The notes: generated by a model not told the origin, from the letters alone. A DNA stretch of 64,000 nt from Actinomyces naeslundii (GCF_001956585.1 NZ_MSRR01000024.1:1-64000), one strand, 5' to 3'; shown: positions 38,027 to 49,816, numbered from the stretch's first letter. Translations and numbers: made by a program.

Positions 38027-38091
38027 GCTTCTCCTCACGTAATCAGTACGTGGTCAGGCATGGTTGCTCCGTTTTCTCCCGAAAGCTCGTC

Positions 38092-40251
38092 TCAGCGCCG
38101 CTGGCGCTTCTCGCGCACGCGCACCCCGATCTGGATGGGGGTGCCAGTGAAGCCGAACTCCTCGCGCAGGCGGCGCTCGATGAAGCGCCGGTAGCCGGCG
38201 TCGAGGAAACCAGTGGTGAAGATGACGATCCGGGGCGGGGCCACCTGAACCTGGGTGGCGAAGAGGATGCGAGGCTGCTTGCCGCCGCGCACCGGGTGTG
38301 GGGTGGCGGACTGCAGCTGCCCCAGAAAGCCGTTGAGCCGGCCCGTAGGTACTCGGGTGGTCCAGCCGTCCAGGGCGGCGTCGAGGGCGCGCACGAGCCG
38401 GTTGGTGTGCCAGCCGGTCCGGGCGGCCAGGTTGATGTGAGGGGCCCAGGAGACGTGGGCCAGGTCGTGCTCGACCTCCCACAGCAGCATCTTCTGACGC
38501 TCCTCGTCCACCAGGTCCCACTTGTTGTTGACCAGGACCAGGGCGCGACCTGCGTCGACGACCTGCTGGACGACGCGCACGTCCTGCTCGCTGATCGGCT
38601 CGGAGGCGTCGAGGAGGACGACGGCGACCTCGGCCTTGTCGATGGCGCCCTGCGTGCGCAGGACCGCGTAGTAGTCGGCGCCCCGTGACTGCTTGACGCG
38701 CCGGCGGATCCCGGCGGTGTCGACGAAGACCCACTTGCGGGAGTCGAGCTCGATGATCTCGTCGACCGGGTCGCGGGTGGTGCCGGCGGTCTCATTGACG
38801 ACGACGCGCTCCCGGCCCGCGATGGAGTTCAGCAGCGAGGACTTGCCGACGTTGGGCCGCCCCACGAGGGCAACCCGGTGCAGGTCTCCCTCGGGCGCGG
38901 CGGCGGCCACAGCGGAGACCTCTGGGAGGATCTCCATGACGGCGTCGAGGACCTCACCGCTGCCCCGGCCGTGCAGGGCCGAGACCGGGAAGGGCTCACC
39001 CAGTCCCAGGTTCCACAGGGCGGCGGCGTCTCCCTCCTGCGCTGGGGAGTCGACCTTGTTGGCGGCCAGGACCACCGGCTTGCCGCTGCGGCGCAGCATC
39101 CGCACCACGCGCGCGTCGGTCTCGGTGATACCGACCTGGGCATCGACGACCAGAAGGACGGCGTCGGCCATCTCGACGGCGACCTCGGCCTGGGTGGCCA
39201 CGGCGGCATCGAGGCCGGCTACGTCCACCTCCCAGCCGCCGGTGTCAACGATGGTGAAGCGGCGCCCGGCCCACTCCGCCGGGTAGGAGACTCGGTCACG
39301 GGTGACACCGGGGGTGTCCTGGACGACGGCCTCGCGGCGGCCCAGAACCCGGTTGACCAGTGTCGACTTACCCACGTTGGGCCGGCCGACGACAGCCAGC
39401 ACCGGCAGCCCGGCCTCGGCCCGGTCGCCGATTGGGAGCTGCCCGTCCGCCTCCAGAAGAGCGAGATCCTCCTCATCGAGCTCATAGTCACCCAAGCCCT
39501 CGCGCATGGCCTGGGCTCGCAGGTCCTCCTCGGCGTCGCGCCGGGCGGCGGAGTCGGCGGCCTCCTCCACCAGGTCCAGGACCCGCTCGACGGACTGCTC
39601 CAGGCTCAGCTCCGAGGTGTCCACCAGGGTGACGCCCTCGGGCGCGGTGAGGAACTGGGAGACCGTGGAGTCGTCGCGGTCGCGGCGTACCACCTGGTCG
39701 CGCAGGGCGACGGCGTCGACCTGCTTGCCGGCGGCCTCCAGGTCCCCGGCGCGGCGCGTCAGGCGGGCCTCCTCCGAGGCGGTCACGAGCAGGCGGGCGT
39801 CGGCGTCGGGGGCGATGACGGTGGTGATGTCACGTCCTTCGGCCACGATGCCGGCTCCCCCGGAGAAGGAGCCGGTGCGCCCGGTCGCCTCGAAGCGGAT
39901 GATCTCGCGCTGACGGCGGGCCAGCTCGGCACGCACCTCGAGGTTGGTGGCGACCTTGGAGACGATCGTGGCGATGTGCGGGTCACGGATCGCGGCCGAC
40001 ACATCAGTTCCGTCCACGGTGAAGGTGGGGTGCTCGGGATCCAGACCCATGTGCAGCGGCATCGCAGCGACGGCATCGGCGACGGCGGCCCCGTCGTCCA
40101 GGTCAACCCCCTCGTGCTCGCACCACCAGGCCGCGGCCCGGTACATGGCACCGGTGTCGAGGTAGGCCAGTCCGAGCGTGGTGGCCACGCGCCGCGAGAC
40201 GGTGGACTTGCCCGACCCGCTCGGCCCGTCGATAGCGACGACGATTCCCAT
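38092..40251 (-). CDS. cmk-der: Fused cytidylate kinase - ribosome GTPase Der
   Basis: A 719-residue bifunctional protein. Residues 1-225 are (d)CMP kinase (Walker [13 protein letters not shown], then [13 protein letters not shown] and [19 protein letters not shown]). After a short acidic linker come the two G domains of Der: [14 protein letters not shown] near residue 283 and [14 protein letters not shown] near 457, with [19 protein letters not shown] and NKWD, then the KH-like end. Der helps 50S ribosome assembly; Cmk makes CDP. This fusion is standard in actinobacteria. Confidence 0.95.
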   Translation of the reverse strand: MGIVVAIDGPSGSGKSTVSRRVATTLGLAYLDTGAMYRAAAWWCEHEGVDLDDGAAVADAVAAMPLHMGLDPEHPTFTVDGTDVSAAIRDPHIATIVSKVATNLEVRAELARRQREIIRFEATGRTGSFSGGAGIVAEGRDITTVIAPDADARLLVTASEEARLTRRAGDLEAAGKQVDAVALRDQVVRRDRDDSTVSQFLTAPEGVTLVDTSELSLEQSVERVLDLVEEAADSAARRDAEEDLRAQAMREGLGDYELDEEDLALLEADGQLPIGDRAEAGLPVLAVVGRPNVGKSTLVNRVLGRREAVVQDTPGVTRDRVSYPAEWAGRRFTIVDTGGWEVDVAGLDAAVATQAEVAVEMADAVLLVVDAQVGITETDARVVRMLRRSGKPVVLAANKVDSPAQEGDAAALWNLGLGEPFPVSALHGRGSGEVLDAVMEILPEVSAVAAAAPEGDLHRVALVGRPNVGKSSLLNSIAGRERVVVNETAGTTRDPVDEIIELDSRKWVFVDTAGIRRRVKQSRGADYYAVLRTQGAIDKAEVAVVLLDASEPISEQDVRVVQQVVDAGRALVLVNNKWDLVDEERQKMLLWEVEHDLAHVSWAPHINLAARTGWHTNRLVRALDAALDGWTTRVPTGRLNGFLGQLQSATPHPVRGGKQPRILFATQVQVAPPRIVIFTTGFLDAGYRRFIERRLREEFGFTGTPIQIGVRVREKRQRR

Positions 40252-40380
40252 GGTGTCCTCCAGCAGAGTCCGATTCCGGTCAAGAACTGGGCCAAGCGTC
40301 CCACACTCCGGCGCGATACTGCGGATCAGGACCCCATGAGCACTGACACAGGCGGCCGGCAGGCGCGCAGTGAACCGGTG

Positions 40381-41541
40381 TCAGCCCGCGACGACGCGCC
40401 AGCCCTTGGCGTCCAGGGCCTCCTCCAGCCCCTGGGCGGCCGCCGGCAGGACGGAGATGAGCGCAATCCCGGCGCTCTGACCGGCCGAGTGCTCCAGGGA
40501 GAAGTCCTCGATGTTGACACCGGCGGCACCGACGTCGGAGAAGAGCCGACCGAGCTCGCCGGCGGCGTCGGGCACGAGGACCTGGACCTCGGCATAACGG
40601 CGCGGCGCCCCGCCGTGCTTTCCGGGGATACGGGCCCGTCCTGCGTTTCCGCGAGTCATGACATCGGTGACGGCACCGACGGCCCCAGGTGCGATCGTGC
40701 TCACCGCGCCGGTGGCCGTGTACTCGGGACCACCAGGATCGCAAGCAGCCGCCTCGACCCCCGCGATCAACGCGCTAAGGTCGTCACTGATCCGGCGCAG
40801 CAGGTCGGCCACGGGACCGGCATTGCCCACGATGATGGCCGACCACAGCCGGGGGTCCGAGGCCGCGATCCGGGTGACGTCGCGAAGTCCCTGACCCGAC
40901 AGGGCCAGGGCGCTCTCCCCCAGCTCCTCCAGGCGGGCGGCCACGAGGGAGGCGATGAGCTGGGGCATGTGGGAGACGGCGGCGACGGCGGCGTCGTGCT
41001 CCGACGCTCCCATGCGCACCGGGGTAGCACCCACATCGACCGCCAGGTTCCTGATGGCCAGCTCCGCCTCGGGATCCGAGTCCTGACCGACAACCACCCA
41101 GGGACGTCCGGCGAAGAGATCGGAATCGGCGGAGCCGGCACCCGAGCGCTCGCGGCCCGCCATCGGGTGGGAGCCGACGTACCTGCGCGCCTCCGCTCCC
41201 GCCCGGGCCCGAACCTCCGCGACGACCCGTTCCTTGACGGAGGCCACGTCAGTGACCACGGCATTCGGGTGGGCGCTCAGCTGCGCGACGACGACGTCGG
41301 CGGTCACGTCGGGCGGGGTGGCCACGACGACGATCTGCGGCTCGGGGCTGTGTTTGTCGTGGGGCGTTCCCGCCCCCATGTCACGGGCCAGGGCCAAGGA
41401 CGTGGGCGAGGTGTCGGAGAGCTGGACCTCGACGTCCGCTGTCCGCAGCGCCAGGGCCAGAGACGTTCCCAGGAGGCCGGTGCCGATGATGAGGACCGGT
41501 CCACGTGTGGACACCGATGCCCGGGACTTGGCCGCGCTCAC
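40381..41541 (-). CDS. tyrA: Prephenate dehydrogenase with C-terminal ACT domain
   Basis: Makes 4-hydroxyphenylpyruvate for tyrosine synthesis with NAD(P)+. A 386-residue protein with Rossmann motif LIIGTGLLGTSLALAL near residue 18, the substrate region YVGSHPMAGRERSG near 140, and an ACT domain from about residue 315 (RYAEVQVLVPDAAGELGRLF) that may give tyrosine feedback. The GTG start overlaps the stop of rluB by four bases. Confidence 0.93.
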   Translation of the reverse strand: MSAAKSRASVSTRGPVLIIGTGLLGTSLALALRTADVEVQLSDTSPTSLALARDMGAGTPHDKHSPEPQIVVVATPPDVTADVVVAQLSAHPNAVVTDVASVKERVVAEVRARAGAEARRYVGSHPMAGRERSGAGSADSDLFAGRPWVVVGQDSDPEAELAIRNLAVDVGATPVRMGASEHDAAVAAVSHMPQLIASLVAARLEELGESALALSGQGLRDVTRIAASDPRLWSAIIVGNAGPVADLLRRISDDLSALIAGVEAAACDPGGPEYTATGAVSTIAPGAVGAVTDVMTRGNAGRARIPGKHGGAPRRYAEVQVLVPDAAGELGRLFSDVGAAGVNIEDFSLEHSAGQSAGIALISVLPAAAQGLEEALDAKGWRVVAG

Positions 41542-42524
41542 AGCCCGACCTCCTGCTGGAGTGCCGCGATCTCCTCGCCGCTGAGGGGGCGGGTCTCACC
41601 GGGGCGCAGGCTGCCCAGCCGCAGCGGTCCCAGTCTCGTACGCGCCAGGCGCGTCACCGGGTGGCCGACGGCGTCCAGCATGCGCCGCACGATGCGGTTC
41701 TTGCCCGAGTGTAGGGTGATCTCGACGATGGATCCCCGAGGCCCGGAGTCCTTGACGGTGACCCGGTCCGCCCGTGCCTCGCCGTCCTCGAGCTCCATGC
41801 CGCGCCGCAGCTTGCGCGGCACCCACGGCTCGACCTGCCCCTCAACGATGGCGACGTAGGTCTTGGCGATCTCGAAGCTGGGGTGCATGAGCCGGTGGGA
41901 GAGCTCACCGTCGTTGGACAGCAGAAGCAGCCCCTCGGTCTCGGTGTCGAGACGACCGACGTGCACCAGGCGCAGCGAGTCGGGCAGCTCGGGGTGCTCG
42001 GCCAGGTAGTCGCGTCCGTACTGGGCCACCGTCGGGCGGCCCTCAGGGTCCTCCATGGTGGTCACGACCCCGGCCGGCTTGTGGAGCATGAGGGTGATGA
42101 GCTCGGGGTTGGTGAGGATCCGGCTGCCGTCGACGCGGATCTCCTGGGTCCGCGAATCCACCCTGACACCCGGCTCGGTGACGGTGATGCCGTCGACGCT
42201 GACGCGGCCGTCGGCGATGAGCTGCTCGCAGGCCCGGCGTGAGGCGACTCCGGCGTGGGCGAGGACCTTCTGCAGCCTCTGTCCAGAAGCGACGTGCGGG
42301 TCGTCCTGACCACCCTTGGAGGCGCGCTCACGCATTGCCAGCAGACGGGACTCCTCGTCCTCATCGATGGCTTCGGCATCGAAGGCGGCCAAATCAGCAG
42401 CGTCACTGTGCTCGTCCAGCTCCTCGAGGTCGTCCTCGTCGTAGAACTCCTGGCCACCGAAGTCGCTGTCGGGTACTGAGATGGTCTTTGAGTCGGTCCT
42501 GCTGCGGTGCTTCCTCGGGGTCAT
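41538..42524 (-). CDS. rluB: 23S rRNA pseudouridine synthase (RluB/RsuA family)
   Basis: Converts a uridine of 23S rRNA to pseudouridine. A 328-residue protein: an acidic N-terminal extension (residues 20-58, rich in Asp/Glu), an S4 domain RLQKVLAHAGVASRRACEQL near residue 83, and the catalytic motif HVGRLDTETEGLLLLSNDG with the Asp nucleophile near 194. Start preceded by AGGAGG; it overlaps scpB by four bases. Confidence 0.92.
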   Translation of the reverse strand: MTPRKHRSRTDSKTISVPDSDFGGQEFYDEDDLEELDEHSDAADLAAFDAEAIDEDEESRLLAMRERASKGGQDDPHVASGQRLQKVLAHAGVASRRACEQLIADGRVSVDGITVTEPGVRVDSRTQEIRVDGSRILTNPELITLMLHKPAGVVTTMEDPEGRPTVAQYGRDYLAEHPELPDSLRLVHVGRLDTETEGLLLLSNDGELSHRLMHPSFEIAKTYVAIVEGQVEPWVPRKLRRGMELEDGEARADRVTVKDSGPRGSIVEITLHSGKNRIVRRMLDAVGHPVTRLARTRLGPLRLGSLRPGETRPLSGEEIAALQQEVGL

Positions 42525-43120
42525 GAGGTCCTCCTACCGGCCATCTCATCGGCCTGTTCGACGATCTCCCCCAGTGCCTCGACACGAGGCAGGTAGGGAG
42601 CCAGGGGTGGTAGCTCGTCCAGGGAGTCGATTCCCAGGTACTCCAGGAACTCTCCCGTGGTCCGGTACAGGATGGCACCGGAGGTCTCGGCCCCGGCCTC
42701 CTCGATGAGGCCGCGGGCGTGCAGGGTGCGCATGACGCCGTCGACGTTGACACCCCGAATCGCCGCGACGCGACCGCGGGTGACCGGCTGGCGGTAGGCC
42801 ACGACGGCGAGGGTCTCCAGGGCGGCTTGGCTCAGGCGCGCGGTGGCGCCGCCGATGATGAACTGCTCGACGAGCTCGGCGTGCTCGGGCACGGAGGCGA
42901 AGCGCCACCCTCCGGCTGCCCGTCGCAGGAGGAAGCCGTGGGTGCGGCTGTCAGGTGCCTCTCCCCGGTACTCGGCGGCGAGGTGCTCCAGCAACGTCTC
43001 GGCCGATCGCTCCTCAATGCCGAGGGCATCTGCGATCGAGGCGGTGGTCACCGGTTCGTCGGCGACGATGAGAATCGCCTCGGCGGCGCTGCGCAGCTGG
43101 GGCTCGGCGGCCTCGCTCAT
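42521..43120 (-). CDS. scpB: Chromosome condensation subunit ScpB
   Basis: A 199-residue tandem winged-helix protein, kleisin-associated subunit of the SMC complex. Recognised from AAEAILIVADEPVTTASIAD at the start, LSQAALETLAVVAYRQPVTRGRV (residues 96-118) and its place next to scpA. AGGAGGAAT lies directly before the ATG at 43120, which overlaps the scpA stop. Confidence 0.94.
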   Translation of the reverse strand: MSEAAEPQLRSAAEAILIVADEPVTTASIADALGIEERSAETLLEHLAAEYRGEAPDSRTHGFLLRRAAGGWRFASVPEHAELVEQFIIGGATARLSQAALETLAVVAYRQPVTRGRVAAIRGVNVDGVMRTLHARGLIEEAGAETSGAILYRTTGEFLEYLGIDSLDELPPLAPYLPRVEALGEIVEQADEMAGRRTS

Positions 43121-43947
43121 GCGAATTCCTCCTCGAGCTCGATCAGGTCGTCGGAGGCCATCATGCCGGTCGGATCGTCCTGACCGGCACACCAGGTCAC
43201 GGTGATCTCGCCCATGGCCTCGACCTGGTCCAGCTCGGCGCTGCCCTGCCGGTGAAGGATGAGCAGCGCCAGGAACCGGGCCACGACGACGGCCGTGCGC
43301 TCGGCGTCCTCAATGATCTGGGCGAAGGTCAGGGTTCCGTGACGACGCAGTCTCAGGACAATGAGGCTCAGCTGTTCTCCGACCGGGACCCGCTCGTGAA
43401 GGTGGACGGTCTGCACTCCCGGATCCGTGGGCCGGGTGAAGGCGCCGACCGCCAGCCGCGTGAGCTCCTCGGGAGTGATGGTGGCTACCAGCCGGGGCAG
43501 GAGCGCGGCCAGGTGCGGTTCCAGCGCGACGATCCGGGGATGGCTGCGAGCGGAGGTCTCCGCCCGGTGGCGGAAGGCGGCTGCGGCCTCCTTGAAGGCC
43601 CGGTACTGCAGGAGCCGGGCGAAAAGCAGGTCGCGGGCCTCGAGCAGCTCGAGGTCGGGTTCCTCGTCATCCTCATCACGAGGCAGGAGGCGGTGCGCCT
43701 TGAGGGCCAGAAGGGTGGAGGCCACCACGATGAACTCCGAAGCACGTCCCAGGTCCCAGTCCGAACGCATGTGGGCGATGAAGTCGTCGGTCACCTCAGC
43801 CAGCGCCAGCTCAGTGACGTCGAGCCGTTTGCGGGCGATGAGGCTCAGGAGCAGATCGAAGGGCCCCTCGAACTGGGGCAGGGCGACGCTGAACCCGGGC
43901 AGCCTGGGTGGGCCCTGAGACTCCTGGTCCTCCGACTCAGGCGACAT
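43117..43947 (-). CDS. scpA: Kleisin ScpA
   Basis: A 276-residue kleisin bridging SMC heads. The N-terminal SMC-neck binding helix is FEGPFDLLLSLIARKRLDV near residue 24, followed by DDFIAHM and a C-terminal winged helix (LTFAQIIEDAERTAVVVARFLALLIL). The ATG lies inside the end of parA (overlap of 11 bases); the longer frame to 44214 only mirrors parA and is rejected. Confidence 0.94.
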   Translation of the reverse strand: MSPESEDQESQGPPRLPGFSVALPQFEGPFDLLLSLIARKRLDVTELALAEVTDDFIAHMRSDWDLGRASEFIVVASTLLALKAHRLLPRDEDDEEPDLELLEARDLLFARLLQYRAFKEAAAAFRHRAETSARSHPRIVALEPHLAALLPRLVATITPEELTRLAVGAFTRPTDPGVQTVHLHERVPVGEQLSLIVLRLRRHGTLTFAQIIEDAERTAVVVARFLALLILHRQGSAELDQVEAMGEITVTWCAGQDDPTGMMASDDLIELEEEFA

Positions 43948-44839
43948 CGCCGCGGGCGATGACCTCACGGGCCAGCCGGCGGTAGGCATCCGCACCGGGG
44001 TGGGAGGGCGCGTAGCTGGTGATCGGCTCGTTGGCCACGGAGGCGTCCGGGAACTTGATCGTGCGCCGGATGCGCGTGTCGAAGAGCTGCTCGCCGAAGG
44101 CCTGCTCAAGACGCTCAAGCACCTCACGCGAGTGCAGGGTCCGGGAGTCCACCATGGTGGCCAGGATGCCGTCGATCTCCAAGGTGGCGTTGAGACGGTC
44201 CTTGACCCGTTCAACGGTCTCCACCAGAAGCGCCACCCCTCGCAAGGCGAAGAACTCGGTCTCCAGCGGGATGATGACGCCGTGGGAGGCGGTCAGGGCG
44301 TTGATGGTCAGAAGCCCGAGCGAGGGCTGGCAGTCCACGAGGATGACGTCGTACTCGTCAAGGACAGGACGTAGCACCCGCTTGAGGGCCTGTTCACGGG
44401 CGACCTCATTGACGAGCTGGACCTCGGCGGCGGACAGGTCGATGTTGGCCGGGACGATATCCAGTCCCTCCACGGTGGTCTCATGGATGACGGTGCGGAT
44501 GTCCGGACGGCTGGCGACGAGCAGGTCATAGATCGTGGAGTCGAGCTCGTGGGCGTTGATGCCCAGCCCGGCGGAAGCCGCCCCCTGAGGGTCGAAGTCG
44601 ACGATGAGGACCTTGCGCCCCAGCTCGGCCAGCGCCGCGCCGAGGTTGATTGTCGTCGTGGTCTTGCCAACGCCGCCCTTCTGGTTGCACATGGAGATGA
44701 CCCGAGCGGGTCCGTGCGACTCCAGCGGCGCGGGAACGGGGAAGTCCTTCTCCTCGCTCTCTTCGGTGCCGGGGTTGTCGATCAGGCCTGGCTGGATGGA
44801 GTCATTCACATCCGTCAGCCTAGTCGAAGTCGGCTCCAC
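43937..44839 (-). CDS. parA: ParA/Soj-like chromosome-partition ATPase
   Basis: A 300-residue ATPase with deviant Walker A KGGVGKTTTTINL near residue 54, Walker A' VDFDPQGAASAGLG, and Walker B VDCQPSLGLLTINA. This copy sits in the scpA-scpB block rather than beside parB, the usual place for the second actinobacterial ParA paralogue; a role in chromosome or protein positioning with SMC is inferred. About 45 N-terminal residues precede the conserved core. GTG start with purine-rich sequence upstream. Confidence 0.92.
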   Translation of the reverse strand: MEPTSTRLTDVNDSIQPGLIDNPGTEESEEKDFPVPAPLESHGPARVISMCNQKGGVGKTTTTINLGAALAELGRKVLIVDFDPQGAASAGLGINAHELDSTIYDLLVASRPDIRTVIHETTVEGLDIVPANIDLSAAEVQLVNEVAREQALKRVLRPVLDEYDVILVDCQPSLGLLTINALTASHGVIIPLETEFFALRGVALLVETVERVKDRLNATLEIDGILATMVDSRTLHSREVLERLEQAFGEQLFDTRIRRTIKFPDASVANEPITSYAPSHPGADAYRRLAREVIARGDVA

Positions 44840-44972
44840 CTCGCCCAGTTCAGACGGGACACGCCAGAGAACGGGCTAAACAGGATCCGGCTTTCAGGAA
44901 GGCGTCGGCCGGCGCCCAGGCTCCCCTCACCAAGAGCCGGATCCCCTGACGTTTCAGGAGCGCACTCGGCGC

Positions 44973-45980
44973 TCAGGCCAGCGCGCGCGGATGGCTTGTG
45001 GCGTAGACCTCCCGCAGATGGTCGACGGTGACCTTCGTGTAGATCTGGGTGGTGGTGACCGATGCGTGCCCGAGCATCTCCTGGACGACACGCACGTCCG
45101 CCCCTCCGGCCAGCAGGTGGGTGGCGAAGGAGTGCCGCAGGGTATGGGGCGAGATACGACGCTCGTCGGGGACACCGGCTCCGGCGAGACCGGCCCTTTC
45201 GGCAGCCTGCTGCAGAACGGCCCAGGCACTCTGCCGGCTCAGCGGCCTGCCCAGGGTGTTGAGGAAGACCTGCGGCACTCCCCTGCCCCGCTCCGCCAGA
45301 ACCGGCCGACCTCGAACCAGGTAGGCATCCAGTGCCTCCCAGGCGTAGGTGCCCATGGGGACCACGCGTTCCTTGCGTCCCTTGCCGAACAGTCGCAGCA
45401 CCCGGGAGTCGGCATCGAGGTCGTCGACGACGAGCCCCACTGCCTCGGAGATGCGGGCACCGGTGGCGTAGAGGACCTCCAGCAGCGCGCGGTCCCGCAG
45501 ACTCACCGGGGAGTCGTCGATGCCTGCGGCTTCCAGCAGGCGGCGGACCTCCTCGATGCTCAGGGCCTTGGGCAGCCGCCTGCCGGGCTGGGGCGGGCGC
45601 ACTGTGGCCGAGGGGTCCTGCGAGGTGGTGCCCTCCGCCAGGAGGAACTTGTGCCAGCCGCGTACGGCGGTGACGGTTCGGGAGGCCGACGACGAGGCCA
45701 GCGGGCGGGCACCGTCGGCTCCGGTGCGCAGCGCCTCGAGGAAGCCGGCCACGTCATCGCGGCTCACCTCCTGCAGGACCGTGATGCCGCCGGTTCTCAG
45801 GTAGCGCAGGTAGCGACCCAGGTCGCGTTCGTAGGCGCTCAGGGTGTGGGGGCTCAGCCCTCGCTCGACGCGCAGATGCGCGAGGTAGCCGCGCAGTGCC
45901 CGGTCCAGGGCGTCGCCACGCGGATCGTGGGTGGTACCGGCGGCCGCGGCCGTCGTCTTCGCCGTGCTCGTCGCAGCCAG
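44973..45980 (-). CDS. xerD: Tyrosine recombinase XerD (start codon non-canonical or frame broken)
   Basis: Site-specific recombinase that resolves chromosome dimers at dif with XerC and FtsK. The catalytic set is complete: Arg in [10 protein letters not shown], Lys in [21 protein letters not shown], and [15 protein letters not shown] with the Tyr nucleophile. The first ordinary start codon in frame is a GTG at 45767, but conserved XerD sequence continues in frame upstream ([19 protein letters not shown], bases about 45826-45882), so the real protein is longer. No ATG, GTG or TTG is in frame before the upstream stop. CTG codons at 45980 and 45908 are candidate starts; the latter gives the usual length near 310 residues. 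The end given here is the most distal candidate. Confidence 0.85.
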   Translation of the reverse strand: MAATSTAKTTAAAAGTTHDPRGDALDRALRGYLAHLRVERGLSPHTLSAYERDLGRYLRYLRTGGITVLQEVSRDDVAGFLEALRTGADGARPLASSSASRTVTAVRGWHKFLLAEGTTSQDPSATVRPPQPGRRLPKALSIEEVRRLLEAAGIDDSPVSLRDRALLEVLYATGARISEAVGLVVDDLDADSRVLRLFGKGRKERVVPMGTYAWEALDAYLVRGRPVLAERGRGVPQVFLNTLGRPLSRQSAWAVLQQAAERAGLAGAGVPDERRISPHTLRHSFATHLLAGGADVRVVQEMLGHASVTTTQIYTKVTVDHLREVYATSHPRALA

Positions 45981-45987
45981 CCGATGC

Positions 45988-46230
45988 TCAGCCGAGCTTG
46001 GCGACCAGGCCGAGCCCGACGATCGTGATCGTCCAGGTGATGGCCACGGCCACGGTGATGCGGTCGAGGTTGCGCTCGGCCACGCCGGAGGACCCGGCTG
46101 AGGAGGAGATGCCGCCGCCGAACATGTCCGACAGGCCGCCTCCCTTGCCCTTGTGCAGGAGGATCGACATGATGAGGAAGAAGCTCGAGAGGACGAGCAG
46201 CACCTGAAGGACGATACGCACCACGTTCAC
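45988..46230 (-). CDS. secG: Protein translocase subunit SecG
   Basis: An 80-residue membrane protein of the SecYEG channel: two helices (about residues 3-24 and 55-77) and the conserved loop [20 protein letters not shown] start with GAAGGGAA six bases upstream. Its place after tpiA is conserved in relatives. Confidence 0.92.
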   Translation of the reverse strand: MNVVRIVLQVLLVLSSFFLIMSILLHKGKGGGLSDMFGGGISSSAGSSGVAERNLDRITVAVAITWTITIVGLGLVAKLG

Positions 46231-46358
46231 GCCGCGTTCCCTTCGTCGTTGGTTTCGTCTTGCTGTGGAGGCCTCGCGCCGGTTGGAGACCGGCGCGATT
46301 CTCGAAGGAGACGTGCACCCCCACCTGTCCGCTCGGCAGTCTACCCGCAAGACGCCGA

Positions 46359-46393
46359 GTCCCGGACACCACATGGTGTGAGGTGTCCGGGAC
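46359..46393 (-). terminator. Terminator between tpiA and secG
   Basis: Twelve-base-pair perfect stem (46359-46370 with 46382-46393), 11-base loop, 68 bp after the tpiA stop. Confidence 0.75.
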
Positions 46394-46460
46394 CCTGACT
46401 ACGAGGGCTGAGGCTCTGCGGGGAACCGGTGGCCGGGTCCCTCGTCGAGGCTCAGGCCGC

Positions 46461-47240
46461 TCAGGCGTAGAAGCCGGCCATGGCGGCGAAGGAGTCCGCC
46501 TTGAGGGAGGCTCCCCCGACCAGCGCGCCGTCGACGTCGGGCTGGGCCATGAGCTCCTTGATGTTGGCGGGCTTGGCGGAACCGCCGTAGAGGATACGGG
46601 TGGCGTCGGCCGTGGCGTCGCCGTAGTCGGCACGCAGGGCCTCACGGATCGCCCCGCACACCTCCTGGGCGTCCTCGGCGGTGGCGGTCTCGCCGGTGCC
46701 GATGGCCCAGATGGGCTCGTAGGCGATGACGATCTTGGCGACGTCCTCACCGCTCCATCCCTCCAGGGCGGCGCGGATCTGCCTTAGGACGAACTCGACG
46801 TGGTTGCCCGCCTTGCGGACATCCAGGGCCTCACCGCAGCACAGGATGGGGGTCATACCGGCGTCGAGCACTTTGCGGGCCTTGGCGCCAACGAGGGCGT
46901 CGGACTCGCCGTGGTACTCGCGGCGCTCGGAGTGGCCCATGACCACGTAGCTGCAGCCGAGCTTGGTGAGCATCTCGGTGGAGATCTCGCCGGTGTAGGC
47001 GCCGTTGTCGTGGGTGGAGACGTCCTGGGCGCCGTACTTGACGCTCAGGGAGTCGGCCTCGACGACGGTCTGCACGGTGCGGATGTCCGTGAAGGGCGGG
47101 ATCACGAGGACCTCGCACTTGGCGTAGTCGTGGTCGTGGTCCTTGAGCTCCATGGCCAGGCCCTGGACAAGGTGGTTGGCCTCGAGGTGGTCGAGGTTCA
47201 TCTTCCAGTTGCCCGCCATGAGCGGGGTGCGGTTGCTCAT
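46461..47240 (-). CDS. tpiA: Triose-phosphate isomerase
   Basis: A 259-residue TIM barrel. NWKMN near residue 11 (Lys), [11 protein letters not shown] near 98 (His), and [20 protein letters not shown] near 168 (Glu) make up the active site, with the phosphate-binding [16 protein letters not shown] lies eight bases upstream of the ATG. Follows pgk by 15 bp in the same transcript. Confidence 0.97.
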   Translation of the reverse strand: MSNRTPLMAGNWKMNLDHLEANHLVQGLAMELKDHDHDYAKCEVLVIPPFTDIRTVQTVVEADSLSVKYGAQDVSTHDNGAYTGEISTEMLTKLGCSYVVMGHSERREYHGESDALVGAKARKVLDAGMTPILCCGEALDVRKAGNHVEFVLRQIRAALEGWSGEDVAKIVIAYEPIWAIGTGETATAEDAQEVCGAIREALRADYGDATADATRILYGGSAKPANIKELMAQPDVDGALVGGASLKADSFAAMAGFYA

Positions 47241-47255
47241 CTAGGTTGCCTTCCT

Positions 47256-48449
47256 TCAGTCTTCGAGCACTGCGATACCGGGCAGCGTCTTGCCCTCGAG
47301 GAGCTCGAGGGAGGCGCCACCGCCGGTGGAGATGTGGGAGAACGTGGCCTCGTCGAAGCCGAGTGTGCGCACGGCCGCGGCGGAGTCGCCACCGCCGATG
47401 ACGGAGAAGGCGTCGGACTCGGAGATCGCCTTGGCCACGGCCTTGGTGCCCTCGGCGAAGGCCGGGAACTCGAAGACGCCCATGGGGCCGTTCCACACCA
47501 CGGTCTTGGAGGTGGCGATCGCGTCGGCGAAGAGCTTTCGCGTCTCAGGGCCGATGTCCAGACCCATCTGGTCGGAGGGAAGCTCGCTGGAGAGCACGAC
47601 GGTGGCCGGGGCGTCCGCGGCGAAGGTCGGGGCCACGACTGTGTCGACGGGCAGCAGAAGCTCGACGCCGTTGGCCTTGGCGGTCTCCAGGTAGCCCTTG
47701 ACGGTGTCGATCTGGTCCTTCTCCAGCAGGGAGGTGCCCACCTCGTAGCCCTGGGCGGCCAGGAAGGTGTAGGCCATGCCGCCACCGATGAGAAGACGGT
47801 CGGCCTTGCCCAGCAGGTTGGAGATGACGCCGAGCTTGTCGGAGACCTTGGAGCCACCGAGCACCACGGTGTAGGGGCGCTCGGGGTCGTTGACAGCGCG
47901 CCCCAGTGACTCGATCTCCTTGACGACGAGCAAGCCGGCGGCCGAGGGCAGCAGCTTGGCGACGTCGTAGACGGAGGCCTGCTTGCGGTGAACGACGCCG
48001 AAGCCGTCAGAGACGAAGACATCGGCCAGGGCGGCGAGCTCAGCGGCGAAGGCCTCGCGCTCGGCGTCGTCCTTAGAGGTCTCGGCGGCGTTGAAGCGGA
48101 CGTTCTCCAGCAGGACGATCTCGCCGTCACCGGCTGCGGCGACAGCGGCCTTGGCGGACTCACCGACGGTGTCCTCGGCAAGCGTCACCTTGGTGCCGGT
48201 CACCTCGGCAAGGCGCTTGGCCACGGGCGCCAGGGAGTAGTCGGGGTTGGCCTGGCCCTTGGGACGCCCGAGGTGGGCGGTGATGATGACCTTGGCACCG
48301 GCGTCGAGCAGGGTGCGCAGGGTGGGCAGAGCGGCCTGGATACGGCCGTCGTCGGTGATGTTCTTGTCGGCGTCCAGCGGCACGTTGAAGTCGGAGCGGA
48401 CCAGGACTCGCTTGCCCTTGAGGTCGCCCAGGGACTCGATGGTCTTCAT
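47256..48449 (-). CDS. pgk: Phosphoglycerate kinase
   Basis: A 397-residue glycolytic kinase making ATP from 1,3-bisphosphoglycerate. [14 protein letters not shown] at the start, [10 protein letters not shown], and the nucleotide end motif [15 protein letters not shown] are typical. The ATG at 48449 has AGAGG four bases upstream; a second ATG four codons earlier is less likely. Its neighbours gap and tpiA complete the lower-glycolysis block. Confidence 0.97.
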   Translation of the reverse strand: MKTIESLGDLKGKRVLVRSDFNVPLDADKNITDDGRIQAALPTLRTLLDAGAKVIITAHLGRPKGQANPDYSLAPVAKRLAEVTGTKVTLAEDTVGESAKAAVAAAGDGEIVLLENVRFNAAETSKDDAEREAFAAELAALADVFVSDGFGVVHRKQASVYDVAKLLPSAAGLLVVKEIESLGRAVNDPERPYTVVLGGSKVSDKLGVISNLLGKADRLLIGGGMAYTFLAAQGYEVGTSLLEKDQIDTVKGYLETAKANGVELLLPVDTVVAPTFAADAPATVVLSSELPSDQMGLDIGPETRKLFADAIATSKTVVWNGPMGVFEFPAFAEGTKAVAKAISESDAFSVIGGGDSAAAVRTLGFDEATFSHISTGGGASLELLEGKTLPGIAVLED

Positions 48450-48491
48450 AAAGCCTCTCATCGGTTGTGGGTGATGGTGTGGGGTCTGACG

Positions 48492-48531
48492 GACGGCGCC
48501 CGCGCACGCATAGCGTGGCGCGGGCGCCGTC
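48492..48531 (-). terminator. Hairpin between gap and pgk
   Basis: A perfect 14-base-pair GC-rich stem (48492-48505 with 48518-48531) and 12-base loop. Without a T tract it may attenuate or process the gap-pgk transcript rather than end it. Confidence 0.7.
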
Positions 48532-48560
48532 TTCTAGAGAGTCATGCTCTCGGTCTGGTC

Positions 48561-49652
<1,092 letters not shown>

Positions 49653-49816
49653 TCACATCTCCGATTCAGCTCCGGCACGGCCGAGTCTAGCCACACTGGG
49701 CAGCCGCTGGGAGCCACTGGCCACGCCACGGGCGAACACTGTGACGCAGAATCCAGCCTTCACGGGACTGATGACCATCGATTGTCCTCACGCCAGGACC
49801 GAGGTCCCACCTGGAC

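Noticed and set aside
38878-41859. A 993-codon open frame on the plus strand
   Set aside because: It runs opposite cmk-der and tyrA, both certain from motifs. Long antisense frames are an expected by-product of high-GC codon use; composition is Gly/Asp/His-rich with no domain.
45854-46750. A 298-codon minus-strand frame across secG and tpiA's end
   Set aside because: Pro/Arg/Ser-rich shadow crossing a terminator hairpin; secG and tpiA are certain in other frames.
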